A DNA stretch of 64,000 nt from Streptomyces sp. GSL17-111 (GTDB taxonomy: Bacteria; Actinomycetota; Actinomycetes; Streptomycetales; Streptomycetaceae): positions 62,001-126,000 of the forward strand of contig NZ_JBAJNS010000001.1 in assembly GCF_037911585.1 (NCBI RefSeq), in the 5' to 3' direction. Positions 17,512 to 25,939 of this stretch are shown here, piece after piece (the first letter of the stretch is position 1; each line of letters begins with the position of its first letter). The position numbers were made by a program, and so were the translations under genes. The notes below the pieces were generated by a model that was given only the letters and a program-made list of their open reading frames with translations, was not told where the DNA came from and searched no databases.

Positions 17512-18867
17512 ATGACCGAGCTCCTGCTTCTGGGTGCGGCCTTTCTGCTGACGCTGGCCTGCGGCGTCTTCGTCGCTGCCGAGTTCTCCCTCACCACGGT
17601 GGAACGCGGTCTGCTGGAACGGTCCGCCGCCGCGCGGGAGCCCGGTGCGGCGGGTGCGCTGGCGGCCGTCCGCTCCCTGACCTTCCAGCTCTCCGGCGCG
17701 CAGCTGGGCATCACGCTGACCAGTCTGCTCATCGGCATGCTCGCCGAGCCGTCGATCGCGGCCCTGCTCACCGGGCCCGTGGAGGCGGCGGGACTTCCGG
17801 AGCGGGCCGCTTCCTCGACGGCGCTGGTACTGGGCACGGCCGTGTCGACGGTGGTCCTGATGGTCGTGGGCGAACTGGTCCCGAAGAACTGGGCGATCTC
17901 CGCGCCCCTGGCGATGGCCCGCCGTGTCGGTCCCCTCCAGCGGCTGTTCTCCGCCGCCTTCCGCCCCTTCATCCGTCATCTGAACAGCACCGCGAACCGG
18001 ACGCTGCGGCTGGTGGGGCTGCAGCCGACGGAGGAGCTGGCCTCGGCGCGGTCCTCGCAGGAGCTGGTCGCGCTGGCCCGGCACTCGGCCAAGGAAGGAG
18101 TGCTGGAGGCGGACACGGCGGAGTTGTTCGTCCGCACCCTGCGGCTCGCCGACCTGACCGCCGAGAACGTGATGACGCCGCGCGTGCGGGTCCACGCGCT
18201 GGACGTCCGCGCCACGGCGCTCGACGTGGCCACCGCCACACGCGCCACCGGCCTGTCCCGCTTCCCCGTCTACCGCGAGAACCTCGACACCGTCGTGGGG
18301 GTCGTCCACATCAAGGACGTCCTCGCCGTGCCGCCCGCCGAGCGGACGGAGCGGCACCTGGACGGGCTGCTCACCGCACCGCTGCTCGTGCCCGAGACGC
18401 TGCCCGCCGACCAGCTGCTCGACCAGCTATCGGAGCGGCGCAGCATCGCCGTGGTCATCGACGAGTACGGCGGCACGGCCGGCGTCCTGACGCTGGAGGA
18501 CATCCTGGAGGAGGTCGTCGGCGAGGTGCGCGACGAGCACGACCCGCTGGCCGCCCCGGAGCTGGCCGCGGCCGGGACCGACCCGGAGGGGCGTCTCGTC
18601 TACGACGCCGACGGGGCGACGCGCACCGACCAGGTGGAGGAGATCGGGCTGCGCCTGCCCGAAGGGCCCTACGAGACGCTGGCCGGGCTCGTCGCGACGG
18701 AGCTGGGCCGTATCCCGGCCGAGGACGACGGCGTGGAGGTGGCGGGCTGGTGGATCGAGGTGGCGGACGCGACGGGACGGCGGGCCGCCCGCGTCCGGCT
18801 GCACGCCCCCGCCGGGATGACGACGCGCCGCCCCGGCCGCGCGGAGGCGGAGGAGGCCGGCGGATGA
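17512..18867 (+). CDS. hemolysin/CNNM-type DUF21-CBS membrane protein with CorC domain
   Basis: A 451-residue protein with an N-terminal DUF21 membrane domain (about four helices in residues 1-190), two CBS repeats (about 210-335; VMTPRVRVHALD and VIDEYGGTAGVLTLEDILEE) and a C-terminal CorC/HlyC FAD-like transporter domain. Relatives act in Mg2+/Co2+ efflux or homeostasis. GGAGG lies five bases before ATG 17512. It is the first of two paralogues joined by an ATGA overlap, so the two probably work as a heteromer. Confidence 0.9.
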   Translation: MTELLLLGAAFLLTLACGVFVAAEFSLTTVERGLLERSAAAREPGAAGALAAVRSLTFQLSGAQLGITLTSLLIGMLAEPSIAALLTGPVEAAGLPERAASSTALVLGTAVSTVVLMVVGELVPKNWAISAPLAMARRVGPLQRLFSAAFRPFIRHLNSTANRTLRLVGLQPTEELASARSSQELVALARHSAKEGVLEADTAELFVRTLRLADLTAENVMTPRVRVHALDVRATALDVATATRATGLSRFPVYRENLDTVVGVVHIKDVLAVPPAERTERHLDGLLTAPLLVPETLPADQLLDQLSERRSIAVVIDEYGGTAGVLTLEDILEEVVGEVRDEHDPLAAPELAAAGTDPEGRLVYDADGATRTDQVEEIGLRLPEGPYETLAGLVATELGRIPAEDDGVEVAGWWIEVADATGRRAARVRLHAPAGMTTRRPGRAEAEEAGG

Positions 18868-19883
18868 CGCTGCTGCAGCTCCTGGTCGGAGCGCTCATGA
18901 TCCTGCTCAACGCCTTCTTCGTCGGCGGCGAGTTCAGCCTCATCTCCATCCGGCGCAGCCAGATCGAGCCACGCGCCCAGGAGGGCGACCGTAGGAGCAG
19001 GAGTGTGTTGTGGGGGCTGGAACACCTCTCGCAGCTCATGGCCACCGCCCAGCTGGGCATCACGCTCACGACGCTGGTCCTGGGCATCGTCGCCGAGCCC
19101 GCGATCGAGCACCTGCTCGAACCGGCCTTCGAGGCCGCCGGACTGTCCGGAGCGCTGACCCACACCATCTCGTTCGTCGTCGCGCTGACCCTGGCGACCT
19201 ACGTGCACATGCTGTTCGGCGAGATGGTGCCGAAGAACATCGCCCTGGCGGAGCCGGTCCGCACCGCGCTGGTGCTGGGCCCGCCGCTGGCCGCGCTGAC
19301 GCGGGCCCTGCGTCCGGTGGTGTTCACCATCAACGCGTTCGCCAACACGCTGCTGAAGCTCCTGCGCGTGGAGCCGCGCAACGAGGTGGAGTCGACGTTC
19401 TCCGACGACGAGCTCGCCCGTATCGTGGCCGACTCGGGCGAGGCCGGACTGCTGGGCGACCGGGCGACGGCACGGCTGCGGGACGCTCTGGAGCTCGGCC
19501 GCCGTCCGGTCGCCGAGGTGGTGCGTCCCGAAGCCCGGGTCGTGACCGCGCCGAGCGGGGTCACCGCCGAGGAACTGGAGCGGCTGAGCGCCGCGTCGGG
19601 CTACTCACGCTTCCCCGTCGTGGACGACTCCGGGCGGGCGCTGGGCTACCTGCACGTGAAGGACGCCCTGGACGCCCCGTCCCCCGACGCCGCCTTCCCG
19701 CCCTCCGCCCTGCGGCCCATCGCCCGGGTGCGGGCCGGCACACCGCTGGACGACGTGCTGGGTGCGCTGCGCGGCGGCGGCACCCACCTCGCGGCGGTGA
19801 TCGGCGAGGACGGCCGGGCGGTCGGACTGATCACGCTGGAGGACGTCCTGCGGGAGCTCATGGGGCGTGACGTGGCGGGGTGA
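18864..19883 (+). CDS. second DUF21-CBS membrane protein, lacking the CorC domain
   Basis: The 339-residue paralogue has DUF21 helices at the N terminus (NAFFVGGEFSLISIRRSQIE) and two CBS motifs (VVRPEARVV and ITLEDVLRELMG). It stops directly after the second CBS, without the C-terminal CorC domain found in its partner. Its ATG lies inside the stop codon of the first gene. Tandem long/short pairs are common in Streptomyces. A role in metal-ion transport or sensing is inferred from the family. Confidence 0.9.
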   Translation: MTLLQLLVGALMILLNAFFVGGEFSLISIRRSQIEPRAQEGDRRSRSVLWGLEHLSQLMATAQLGITLTTLVLGIVAEPAIEHLLEPAFEAAGLSGALTHTISFVVALTLATYVHMLFGEMVPKNIALAEPVRTALVLGPPLAALTRALRPVVFTINAFANTLLKLLRVEPRNEVESTFSDDELARIVADSGEAGLLGDRATARLRDALELGRRPVAEVVRPEARVVTAPSGVTAEELERLSAASGYSRFPVVDDSGRALGYLHVKDALDAPSPDAAFPPSALRPIARVRAGTPLDDVLGALRGGGTHLAAVIGEDGRAVGLITLEDVLRELMGRDVAG

Positions 19884-19966
19884 GGGGCCGGATCCGCGCG
19901 CCAGGCCACCGCGCCCGGCGGGCGCGCGCAGAAGGGGGGCCGGGCGCTGGGTACGATGGCGCCGCC

Positions 19967-20749
19967 ATGGAGACCGCACCGCAGATCAGCAGCTTCGTCG
20001 CCCTGGGCGACTCCTTCACCGAGGGCATGTCGGACCTCGGCCCCGGGGGCGTCTACCGGGGCTGGGCGGACCGCCTCGCCGACCGGCTGGCCGCGCGCAC
20101 CGACGGGTTCAGGTACGCCAACCTCGCCGTGCGGGGCAAGCTGATCGGGCAGATCGCCACGGACCAGGTGCCGCTCGCCGCCGCGATGCAGGCCGACCTC
20201 ATCACGCTGGTGGGCGGGCTCAACGACGTGCTGCGGCCGTCCTGCGACATGGGACGGGTGTGCGGGCTGCTGGAGGAGTCCGTCGAGCGGCTCGCGCCCG
20301 CCTGCAAGCACCTGGTTCTCATGCGCAGCCCGGGGCGGCAGGGGCCCGTGCTGGAGCGCTACCGGACCCGGATGGAGGAGCTCTTCGCCTTCGTCGACCA
20401 GCTCGGCTCCCGGCACGGCGCACTCGTCGTCGATCTGTACGGGGCGCGGACGCTCAGCGATCCGCGGCTGTGGGCGGACGACCGGCTGCATCTGACGGCG
20501 GAGGGCCACCACCGGGTGGCGGAGGCCGTCTGGCAGCGGCTGGGCCACCCGGCCGAGGACGACTGGGACGCACCCCTGCCGAACGCGGCGCCACCGGGAT
20601 GGCTCGTGCGGCGGCGGGCCGACCTCACCTTCGCGCGCCGGCACCTCGCGCCCTGGATCGGGCGGCGGCTGACCGGCCGCTCCTCCGGCGACGGTCTCCT
20701 GCCCAAGCGCCCCGACCTGGCACCGTTGGCCTGCGAGGACACCCCGTAG
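19967..20749 (+). CDS. SGNH/GDSL-family hydrolase
   Basis: A 260-residue cytoplasmic esterase-like protein with no signal peptide. SGNH blocks are visible: FVALGDSFTEG (nucleophile Ser, block I, near residue 17), a Gly in the block II region, LVGGLNDVLRP (Asn, block III), and DDRLHLTAEGHHRVA (Asp and His, block V). The substrate is unknown. No Shine-Dalgarno precedes ATG 19967, while TACGAT at 19952-19957 ends nine bases before it, so the transcript may be leaderless or nearly so. Its TAG stop is part of the purB promoter. Confidence 0.88.
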   Translation: METAPQISSFVALGDSFTEGMSDLGPGGVYRGWADRLADRLAARTDGFRYANLAVRGKLIGQIATDQVPLAAAMQADLITLVGGLNDVLRPSCDMGRVCGLLEESVERLAPACKHLVLMRSPGRQGPVLERYRTRMEELFAFVDQLGSRHGALVVDLYGARTLSDPRLWADDRLHLTAEGHHRVAEAVWQRLGHPAEDDWDAPLPNAAPPGWLVRRRADLTFARRHLAPWIGRRLTGRSSGDGLLPKRPDLAPLACEDTP

Positions 20750-20752
20750 AAT
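20725..20752 (+). promoter_or_regulatory. purB promoter
   Basis: TTGGCC (20725-20730) and TAGAAT (20747-20752) are spaced by 16 bases, the best -35/-10 pair noticed in the window. The -10 ends eight bases before GTG 20761 and its first three bases are the stop codon of the SGNH gene. No Shine-Dalgarno follows, so purB is probably leaderless. Confidence 0.65.
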
Positions 20753-20760
20753 CCGGCAGC

Positions 20761-22191
20761 GTGACTGACAAGCCGCGCATCCCGAACGTCCTCGCAGGCC
20801 GCTACGCCTCCGCAGAGCTGGCCGTCCTGTGGTCCCCGGAGTACAAGGTGACCTTGGAGCGCCGCCTGTGGCTGGCCGTGCTGCGGGCCCAGAAGGATCT
20901 GGGCATCGACGTCCCGGACGGCGCGCCGGCGGACTACGAGCGGGTCCTCGAGGACGTCGACCTCGCCTCGATCGCCCGCCGCGAGCAGGTGACCCGGCAC
21001 GACGTGAAGGCGCGGATCGAGGAGTTCAACGCGCTGGCCGGTCACGAGCAGGTGCACAAGGGCATGACCTCGCGCGACCTCACGGAGAACGTCGAGCAGC
21101 TCCAGATCCGGTTGTCGCTGGAGCTGGTCCGCGACCGCACGGTGGCGCTCCTGGCCCGGCTGGGCGCGCTCGCCGGTCAGCACGCGGCGCTGGTCATGAC
21201 CGGGCGTTCGCACAACGTGGCGGCGCAGGCCACCACGCTCGGCAAGCGGTTCGCGTCGGCGGCCGACGAACTGCTCGTCGCCTTCGCCCGACTGGAGGAC
21301 CTGCTCGGCCGCTACCCGCTGCGCGGTGTCAAGGGGCCCGTCGGTACGTCGCAGGACATGCTGGACCTGCTGGGCGGCGACGCGGCGAAGCTGTCCGAAC
21401 TGGAGGAGCGCGTCGCGGCCCACCTCGGCTTCGCGCGCAGCCTCACCTCGGTGGGGCAGGTCTATCCCCGTTCCCTGGACCACGACGTCGTCAGCGCACT
21501 GGTCCAGCTCGCCTCGGCACCGTCCTCGCTGGCGAAGACGATCCGGCTGATGGCGGGCCAGGAACTGGTGACGGAGGGCTTCAAGGAGGGCCAGGTCGGC
21601 TCCTCCGCGATGCCGCACAAGATGAACACGCGCTCGTGCGAGCGCGTGAACGGCCTGGCGGTCGTCCTGCGCGGCTACGCGTCGATGGCCGCTGAGCTGG
21701 CCGGTGACCAGTGGAACGAGGGTGACGTGTCCTGCTCGGTCGTGCGGCGGATCGCGCTGCCGGACGCCTTCTTCGCCTTCGACGGGATGCTGGAGACGTT
21801 CCTGACCGTGCTCGACGAGTTCGGCGCCTTTCCGGCCGTCGTCGCGCGGGAGCTGGACCGGTACCTGCCCTTCCTGGCCACGACCAAGGTGCTCATGGCG
21901 GCCGTGCGGGCCGGGGTGGGCCGGGAGACGGCGCACGAGGCGATCAAGGAGCACGCCGTGGCGTCGGCTCTGGCGCTGCGAGCCGGCGGGGAGCGCAACG
22001 AGCTGCTGGACCGGCTCGCGGACGACGCGCGCATTCCGCTGGACCGGGCGGGCCTCACGGAGCTGATGGCGGACCGGCTGGCGTTCACGGGTGCGGCCGG
22101 CGAGCAGGTCGCGGCCGTCGTCGCGCGCGTCGAGGAGGTCACCCGGGCCCACCCGGAGGCCGCTGCCTACACGCCGGGCGCCATTCTCTGA
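20761..22191 (+). CDS. purB: adenylosuccinate lyase
   Basis: The 476-residue fumarase/aspartase-superfamily enzyme acts twice in purine synthesis, splitting fumarate from SAICAR and from adenylosuccinate. The signature SSAMPHKMNTRSCERV, containing the mobile catalytic loop, lies near residues 281-296. Other conserved blocks are KGMTSRDLTENVEQ and MTGRSHNVAAQATTLGKR. GTG 20761 is chosen because the family start (TDKPRIPNVLAGRYAS) follows at once and a good promoter ends eight bases earlier. Confidence 0.97.
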   Translation: MTDKPRIPNVLAGRYASAELAVLWSPEYKVTLERRLWLAVLRAQKDLGIDVPDGAPADYERVLEDVDLASIARREQVTRHDVKARIEEFNALAGHEQVHKGMTSRDLTENVEQLQIRLSLELVRDRTVALLARLGALAGQHAALVMTGRSHNVAAQATTLGKRFASAADELLVAFARLEDLLGRYPLRGVKGPVGTSQDMLDLLGGDAAKLSELEERVAAHLGFARSLTSVGQVYPRSLDHDVVSALVQLASAPSSLAKTIRLMAGQELVTEGFKEGQVGSSAMPHKMNTRSCERVNGLAVVLRGYASMAAELAGDQWNEGDVSCSVVRRIALPDAFFAFDGMLETFLTVLDEFGAFPAVVARELDRYLPFLATTKVLMAAVRAGVGRETAHEAIKEHAVASALALRAGGERNELLDRLADDARIPLDRAGLTELMADRLAFTGAAGEQVAAVVARVEEVTRAHPEAAAYTPGAIL

Positions 22192-22243
22192 GCGCCGGGG
22201 AACCGGCGGGTTTCAGCCGTCCGCGAGTGGCAAGCAGGCTGTC

Positions 22244-22534
22244 ATGTCCACACGACGAACGTACCTGAGCGCCGCACGCATCATCGCACTGGTCGCAGAT
22301 CTCTTCGCCTTTGTGCTGGGCCTGTGGATCCTGATGTACCTGCTCGAGGCCAACCGGGCCAACGACCTGGTCAATTTCGTGCAGAACGCGGCCCAGTGGC
22401 TCGCGGGCTGGTCCCACGACCTGTTCACCTTCGACGCGGAATGGGCCCGTGTCGTCTGCGGATACGGCCTGGCCGCCGTGGTCTACCTCTTCCTCGGCCA
22501 TCTCGTGGCCGGGCGGCTCGTCCGTCGTCCCTGA
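22244..22534 (+). CDS. small conserved-looking membrane protein
   Basis: This 96-residue protein has two predicted transmembrane helices (about residues 14-34 and 69-88) flanking a polar region. No domain was recognised. Similar short membrane proteins are often found beside purB in Streptomyces, which I recall only as a general pattern. ATG 22244 is used; the upstream AAGCAGG is a weak ribosome-binding site. It could be co-transcribed with purB, 52 bases upstream. Confidence 0.7.
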   Translation: MSTRRTYLSAARIIALVADLFAFVLGLWILMYLLEANRANDLVNFVQNAAQWLAGWSHDLFTFDAEWARVVCGYGLAAVVYLFLGHLVAGRLVRRP

Positions 22535-22629
22535 CCGCCGGCCGGGACGGTCCCACGCCGATCCCGGTCGCCGTGAGCTGCGGCAACGGATAGCATCCGG
22601 GCCACGGACTCGGCGCTGGGAGGCGGACT

Positions 22630-23778
22630 GTGGGGAGGCTCACCGGTGGGGATCCGTCCCTGCTGCGCAGGATCAACTCCGCTGTCGTGCTGCGGGCCCT
22701 GCGGGGTGCGCAGGAGTCACCGACCCTGACCGACCTGGTCGGCGCGACGGGCCTGTCCCGACCCACGGTCGAGGGGGTCGTCGACGGCCTCGTCGGCGCC
22801 GGCCTGGTCACCGAGGCGGCCGGCGTGTCGGCCACCCGGCGGCAGGGCAGGCCGGCCCGGCGCTTCCGCTTCCGCGCGGAGGCCGGCCACCTGCTGGGCA
22901 TCGAGATCGGGCCGCACCGCGTCTCGGCCGTGCTGTCCGACCTGACCGGACGTCCGGTGGGTACGGCGGAGCGGACCGCCACCGAGGAGGCGTCCGCCGG
23001 TGAACGGCTGGAACGTGTCCGGGCCGCCGTCTCCGACCTGCTGCGCCGCAGCGAGGTGGCCCGCTCCACCCTGCGCTGCGTCGGGGTGGGGACGCCGGGC
23101 ATCGTCAGCGGGGACGGCAGCCTGCGGCTGTGCACGGCGCTGCCGGGGTGGACCGGACTGCCGCTGGGCGAGCGGCTCCGGAGGTCCTTCCGCTGCCCGG
23201 TGATCGTGGAGAACGACGCCAACGCGGCGGTGCTCGCCGAGCGTTGGCAGGGTGCCGCGCGGGGCTGCGAGGACGTGGTCATGGTGCTGGCCGGGCTCAG
23301 TCCGGGTGCCGGTTCGCTGATCGGGGGGCGGCTGCACCGGGGGTTCGGAGGGGCGGCCGGGGAGATCGGCGCCCTGCACCTCCTCGGCCGCGAGGCCTCC
23401 CCCGAACGGCTGTTGTCGACGACCGGCGAGCCGCTTCATCCGCTGGACGAGGCGGCCGTGGCCCGGGTCTTCCGCGCGGCGGGCAGCGGCGACGAGCAGG
23501 CCCGGCTCGCCGTGGAGCGGTACATCAGGCGGCTCGTGCACGACGTGGCGGCACTCGTACTGGCCCTCGACCCGGAGCTGGTGGTGATCGGCGGTTGGGC
23601 GGCGGGACTCGACGGCGTCCTGGTGCCGCTGCGCAAGGAGCTGGAGCGCTACTGCCTGCGCCCGCCGCGCGTGGAGCTGTCCGTCCTCGGAGAGGCGGCG
23701 GTGGCCACCGGGGCGTTGCGGGTGGCGCTGAACCACGTGGAGGAGCAGTTGTTCTCCGTGGAGGCCGCTTCGGCGTGA
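22630..23778 (+). CDS. ROK family transcriptional regulator, degenerate kinase fold
   Basis: A 382-residue NagC/XylR-type protein: an N-terminal winged helix (LTDLVGATGLSRPTVEGVVDGL, about residues 33-54, here spanning the recognition helix) and a ROK domain containing VENDANAAVLAE. The usual ATP loop is altered (AGLSPGAG instead of a GTGIGGG-like loop), and the zinc motif C-x-C-G-x2-G-C that normally follows GAAGEIG is absent. Sugar phosphorylation is therefore unlikely, and a purely regulatory role is favoured. GTG 22630 has GGGAGG five bases upstream and TAGCAT at 22591-22596 as a possible -10. Confidence 0.85.
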   Translation: MGRLTGGDPSLLRRINSAVVLRALRGAQESPTLTDLVGATGLSRPTVEGVVDGLVGAGLVTEAAGVSATRRQGRPARRFRFRAEAGHLLGIEIGPHRVSAVLSDLTGRPVGTAERTATEEASAGERLERVRAAVSDLLRRSEVARSTLRCVGVGTPGIVSGDGSLRLCTALPGWTGLPLGERLRRSFRCPVIVENDANAAVLAERWQGAARGCEDVVMVLAGLSPGAGSLIGGRLHRGFGGAAGEIGALHLLGREASPERLLSTTGEPLHPLDEAAVARVFRAAGSGDEQARLAVERYIRRLVHDVAALVLALDPELVVIGGWAAGLDGVLVPLRKELERYCLRPPRVELSVLGEAAVATGALRVALNHVEEQLFSVEAASA

Positions 23779-23845
23779 CGCCGCACCCGGCCCTTCCGGT
23801 CGCGCGGGCCGCAGGGTCGTGGCGCGCGCCCGGGGTGACGCGCGG

Positions 23846-24577
23846 TCAGCCGGCCAGCAGGTCGGCGCCCAGCAGGTCGCCGAAGGTGAGTCGGCAGGTG
23901 TCGGCCCGGTACGTGGCGACCGCCACGGCCACCGTCGTCCCCCCGGCCACGTAGCGGGTGGTGACGACCAGCACCGGGGAGCCGGGCAACCGGTCCAGTC
24001 GGCGCGCGTCGTCCGCCCGCGCGGAACCGAGCTCGACCGAGCGGTCCTGCCCGTCGAGTTCCAGACGGTGCAGGGCCCTCAGCACGGCGCCGCCTCGGGC
24101 CGCGCCGGAACCCGCCACTTCTCCGGTGACACCGGCCGGCACGTGGAGGACCTCGGTCGCCACGTGCTGTCCGCGTTCGCTGCGGACGCGTCGCAGCACA
24201 TGGCACGGTCCCGATGGATGCCCGGTCAGCAGCCGGGCGACGGCGGTGGGCGGTGCCGCGAAGGAGCAGTCCTCGATCCGCCAGGCGTCCTCGGTGGTAC
24301 CCGGCCAGCCACCGGGATCGGTGGCGACGTCCACCCCCATGCGCGGTGGCGCGACGGTAGTGCCCACACCGCGCCGGCGCTGCAGCCGCCCTTCCAGCTC
24401 AAGCTGTTCGAGGGCCTGCCGGAGCGTCGCCCTGGCGACTCCGTAGCGGGCCGCCAGGTCCCGCTCGTTGGGCAGCACCTGGCCCACGGCGAACTCGGTG
24501 TCGAGGGCTTCGGACAGCACTGTCTTGAGGTGCCAGTACTTCGGCTCCGGCACCGTGTCCACCTGTGTGGTCCCCAC
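23846..24577 (-). CDS. GntR family regulator, HutC/UTRA type
   Basis: A 243-residue regulator with an N-terminal GntR winged helix (LPNERDLAARYGVARATLRQ, about residues 35-54) and a C-terminal UTRA effector domain, the layout of DasR and HutC relatives. The effector could be a small metabolite such as a sugar phosphate or amino acid. GTG 24577 has GGAGG five bases upstream. It is divergent from an SDR gene, and the shared region holds a HutC-type palindrome, so it may control both itself and the SDR. It is convergent with the ROK regulator. Confidence 0.9.
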   Translation of the reverse strand: MGTTQVDTVPEPKYWHLKTVLSEALDTEFAVGQVLPNERDLAARYGVARATLRQALEQLELEGRLQRRRGVGTTVAPPRMGVDVATDPGGWPGTTEDAWRIEDCSFAAPPTAVARLLTGHPSGPCHVLRRVRSERGQHVATEVLHVPAGVTGEVAGSGAARGGAVLRALHRLELDGQDRSVELGSARADDARRLDRLPGSPVLVVTTRYVAGGTTVAVAVATYRADTCRLTFGDLLGADLLAG

Positions 24578-24675
24578 CCTGGCCTCCGCAATCGCCGTGT
24601 CCCCGTGGGATTTTCACGCGGTTGTTTATTAAAGCTTGTTGCGTATGCCTGGTGACACTACGGGCGCCCCCCGCC

Positions 24676-24689
24676 TTGGTCAAGACCAA
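24676..24689. promoter_or_regulatory. HutC/DasR-like operator
   Basis: TTGGTC-AA-GACCAA is a perfect inverted repeat. Its core TGGTCAAGACCA differs from the DasR core TGGTCTAGACCA at one central base. It lies about 100 bases upstream of the GntR gene and 130 bases upstream of the SDR gene. The AT-rich stretch 24621-24650 between it and the GntR gene may hold the promoter. Confidence 0.65.
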
Positions 24690-24819
24690 TCCCGGCCCTC
24701 CGCGCCGCCCGAGAGCCGGGGTGGGATAGCGTCGCCGGTCAGGAGTGGCACGGTCCTCGGGCCGGGAGGGGCCCCACGGGCCCGGGAAGAGGCCCGTCTC
24801 GGGCCGGGAAAGGGCCGTC

Positions 24820-25569
24820 ATGGCGCAGCGGGTCACCGTGGTCACGGGGAGCAGCCGGGGGATCGGGGCGGCGGTGGCGCGGAGGCTGGCCGCCGACGGA
24901 CACCATGTCGGCGTCGGCTACGTGCGGGACCGCGAGGCAGCCGAGCGGACGGTGGCCGCGGTCCGGGAGGCCGGCGCCCGGGCCGTCGCGGTGCGGGTGG
25001 ACACCAGCGACGAGACGCAGGTCGACGTCCTGTTCGGCACGGTGACCCGGGAGTTGGGGCCCGTGACGGGGCTGGTCAACAACGCCGGCGTCACCGGACC
25101 GCTGGGGCGCCTCACCGAGACCTCCACCGCCGACATGCGCCGCGTCATCGACGTCAACGTGCTCGGCGCCCTGTACTGCGCCCGACGTGCGGCCCTGGCG
25201 ATGTCGCGGCGGCACGGCGGCCGGGGCGGCGCCGTCGTCAACGTCTCCTCGGCGGCCGCGACGCTGGGCGGACCGGGCGAGTACGTGCACTACGCGGCGA
25301 GCAAGGCCGCGCTCGACGCCCTGACGGTGGGGCTGTCGAAGGAACTGGCCGAGGAGGGGGTGCGCGTCAACGCGGTGCAGCCGGGGATGATCACGACCGA
25401 CATCCACGCGGCCATGGGCGACGCCGGGCGGCCGTGGCGACATCCCGAGCGGGTGCCCATGCGCCGGCCCGGGGAGCCCGAGGAGGTCGCCGGAGCGGTC
25501 GCGTGGCTCCTGTCACCGGAGGCGTCCTACACCACGGGAGCCGTACTGCGGGTCGCCGGCGGCCTGTGA
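24820..25569 (+). CDS. short-chain dehydrogenase/reductase
   Basis: A 249-residue classical SDR with the NAD(P)-binding motif TGSSRGIG (residues 9-16), NNAG near 87, catalytic Ser in NVSSAAA and the Y-x3-K pair in YAASKAAL. It is FabG/glucose-dehydrogenase-like in length, but no partner genes point to a pathway. ATG 24820 is the first start giving a family-like N terminus. Its position opposite a UTRA regulator, with a palindrome between, suggests inducible expression. Confidence 0.88.
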   Translation: MAQRVTVVTGSSRGIGAAVARRLAADGHHVGVGYVRDREAAERTVAAVREAGARAVAVRVDTSDETQVDVLFGTVTRELGPVTGLVNNAGVTGPLGRLTETSTADMRRVIDVNVLGALYCARRAALAMSRRHGGRGGAVVNVSSAAATLGGPGEYVHYAASKAALDALTVGLSKELAEEGVRVNAVQPGMITTDIHAAMGDAGRPWRHPERVPMRRPGEPEEVAGAVAWLLSPEASYTTGAVLRVAGGL

Positions 25570-25589
25570 GGGACGGGGCCGGGCGCGAC

Positions 25590-25624
25590 GCCGGGGCTCC
25601 CCGACGGTGACGGGAAGCCCCGGC
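25590..25624. terminator. bidirectional terminator between SDR and chaplin genes
   Basis: Arms at 25590-25603 and 25611-25624 form a 14-pair stem with one mismatch and a seven-base loop. The hairpin lies between two convergent genes, 20 bases from each stop, and can serve both. Confidence 0.85.
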
Positions 25625-25643
25625 GCGGCGGTCGCGGTGCGAC

Positions 25644-25883
25644 TCAGTCGTTGACGCACACATTGCCGGCCGCCCCGTTGAGGGCGGCGATGACGCCGAC
25701 GCTGTTGCCGCAGACGTTGATCGGCACGTGCACCGGGATCTGGACGACGTTGCCGGACAGGACGCCCGGGGAGCCGACGGCGGCACCCTCGGCGCCGGCG
25801 TCGGCGGAGGCGGTGCCCGCGCCGGTGAGGATGACGGCGGTGGCCGCCGCGAGCAGTGCCGCGGTCTTCGCCATGCGTCGCAT
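25644..25883 (-). CDS. short chaplin (secreted hydrophobic aerial-hypha protein)
   Basis: A 79-residue precursor with a signal peptide (about residues 1-28, cleavage near TASADAG) and one chaplin domain (GVLSGNVVQIPVHVPINVCG then AALNGAAGNVCVND). The two conserved Cys residues of the domain are present. Short chaplins assemble into amyloid-like fibres on spores and aerial hyphae and lower surface tension. The start is fixed by a strong GAAGGAGA site six bases before ATG 25883. The leader region contains a stable hairpin. This gene is the clearest Streptomyces marker in the window. Confidence 0.95.
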   Translation of the reverse strand: MRRMAKTAALLAAATAVILTGAGTASADAGAEGAAVGSPGVLSGNVVQIPVHVPINVCGNSVGVIAALNGAAGNVCVND

Positions 25884-25914
25884 GAGAGTTCTCCTTCGGT
25901 AGGGGGAGGCAGGT

Positions 25915-25939
25915 GGCAGTGAGCCGTCGGCCCACTGCC
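25915..25939 (-). promoter_or_regulatory. hairpin in the chaplin upstream/leader region
   Basis: Read on the minus strand, GGCAGTG-G-GCCG pairs with CGGC-T-CACTGCC around a central A: 12 pairs if the G-U counts. It starts 32 bases upstream of the chaplin ATG, just beyond the Shine-Dalgarno. A second perfect repeat, GTCCGG-TT-CCGGAC, lies at 25965-25978. Either could be an mRNA leader structure or a protein-binding site. Confidence 0.5.
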
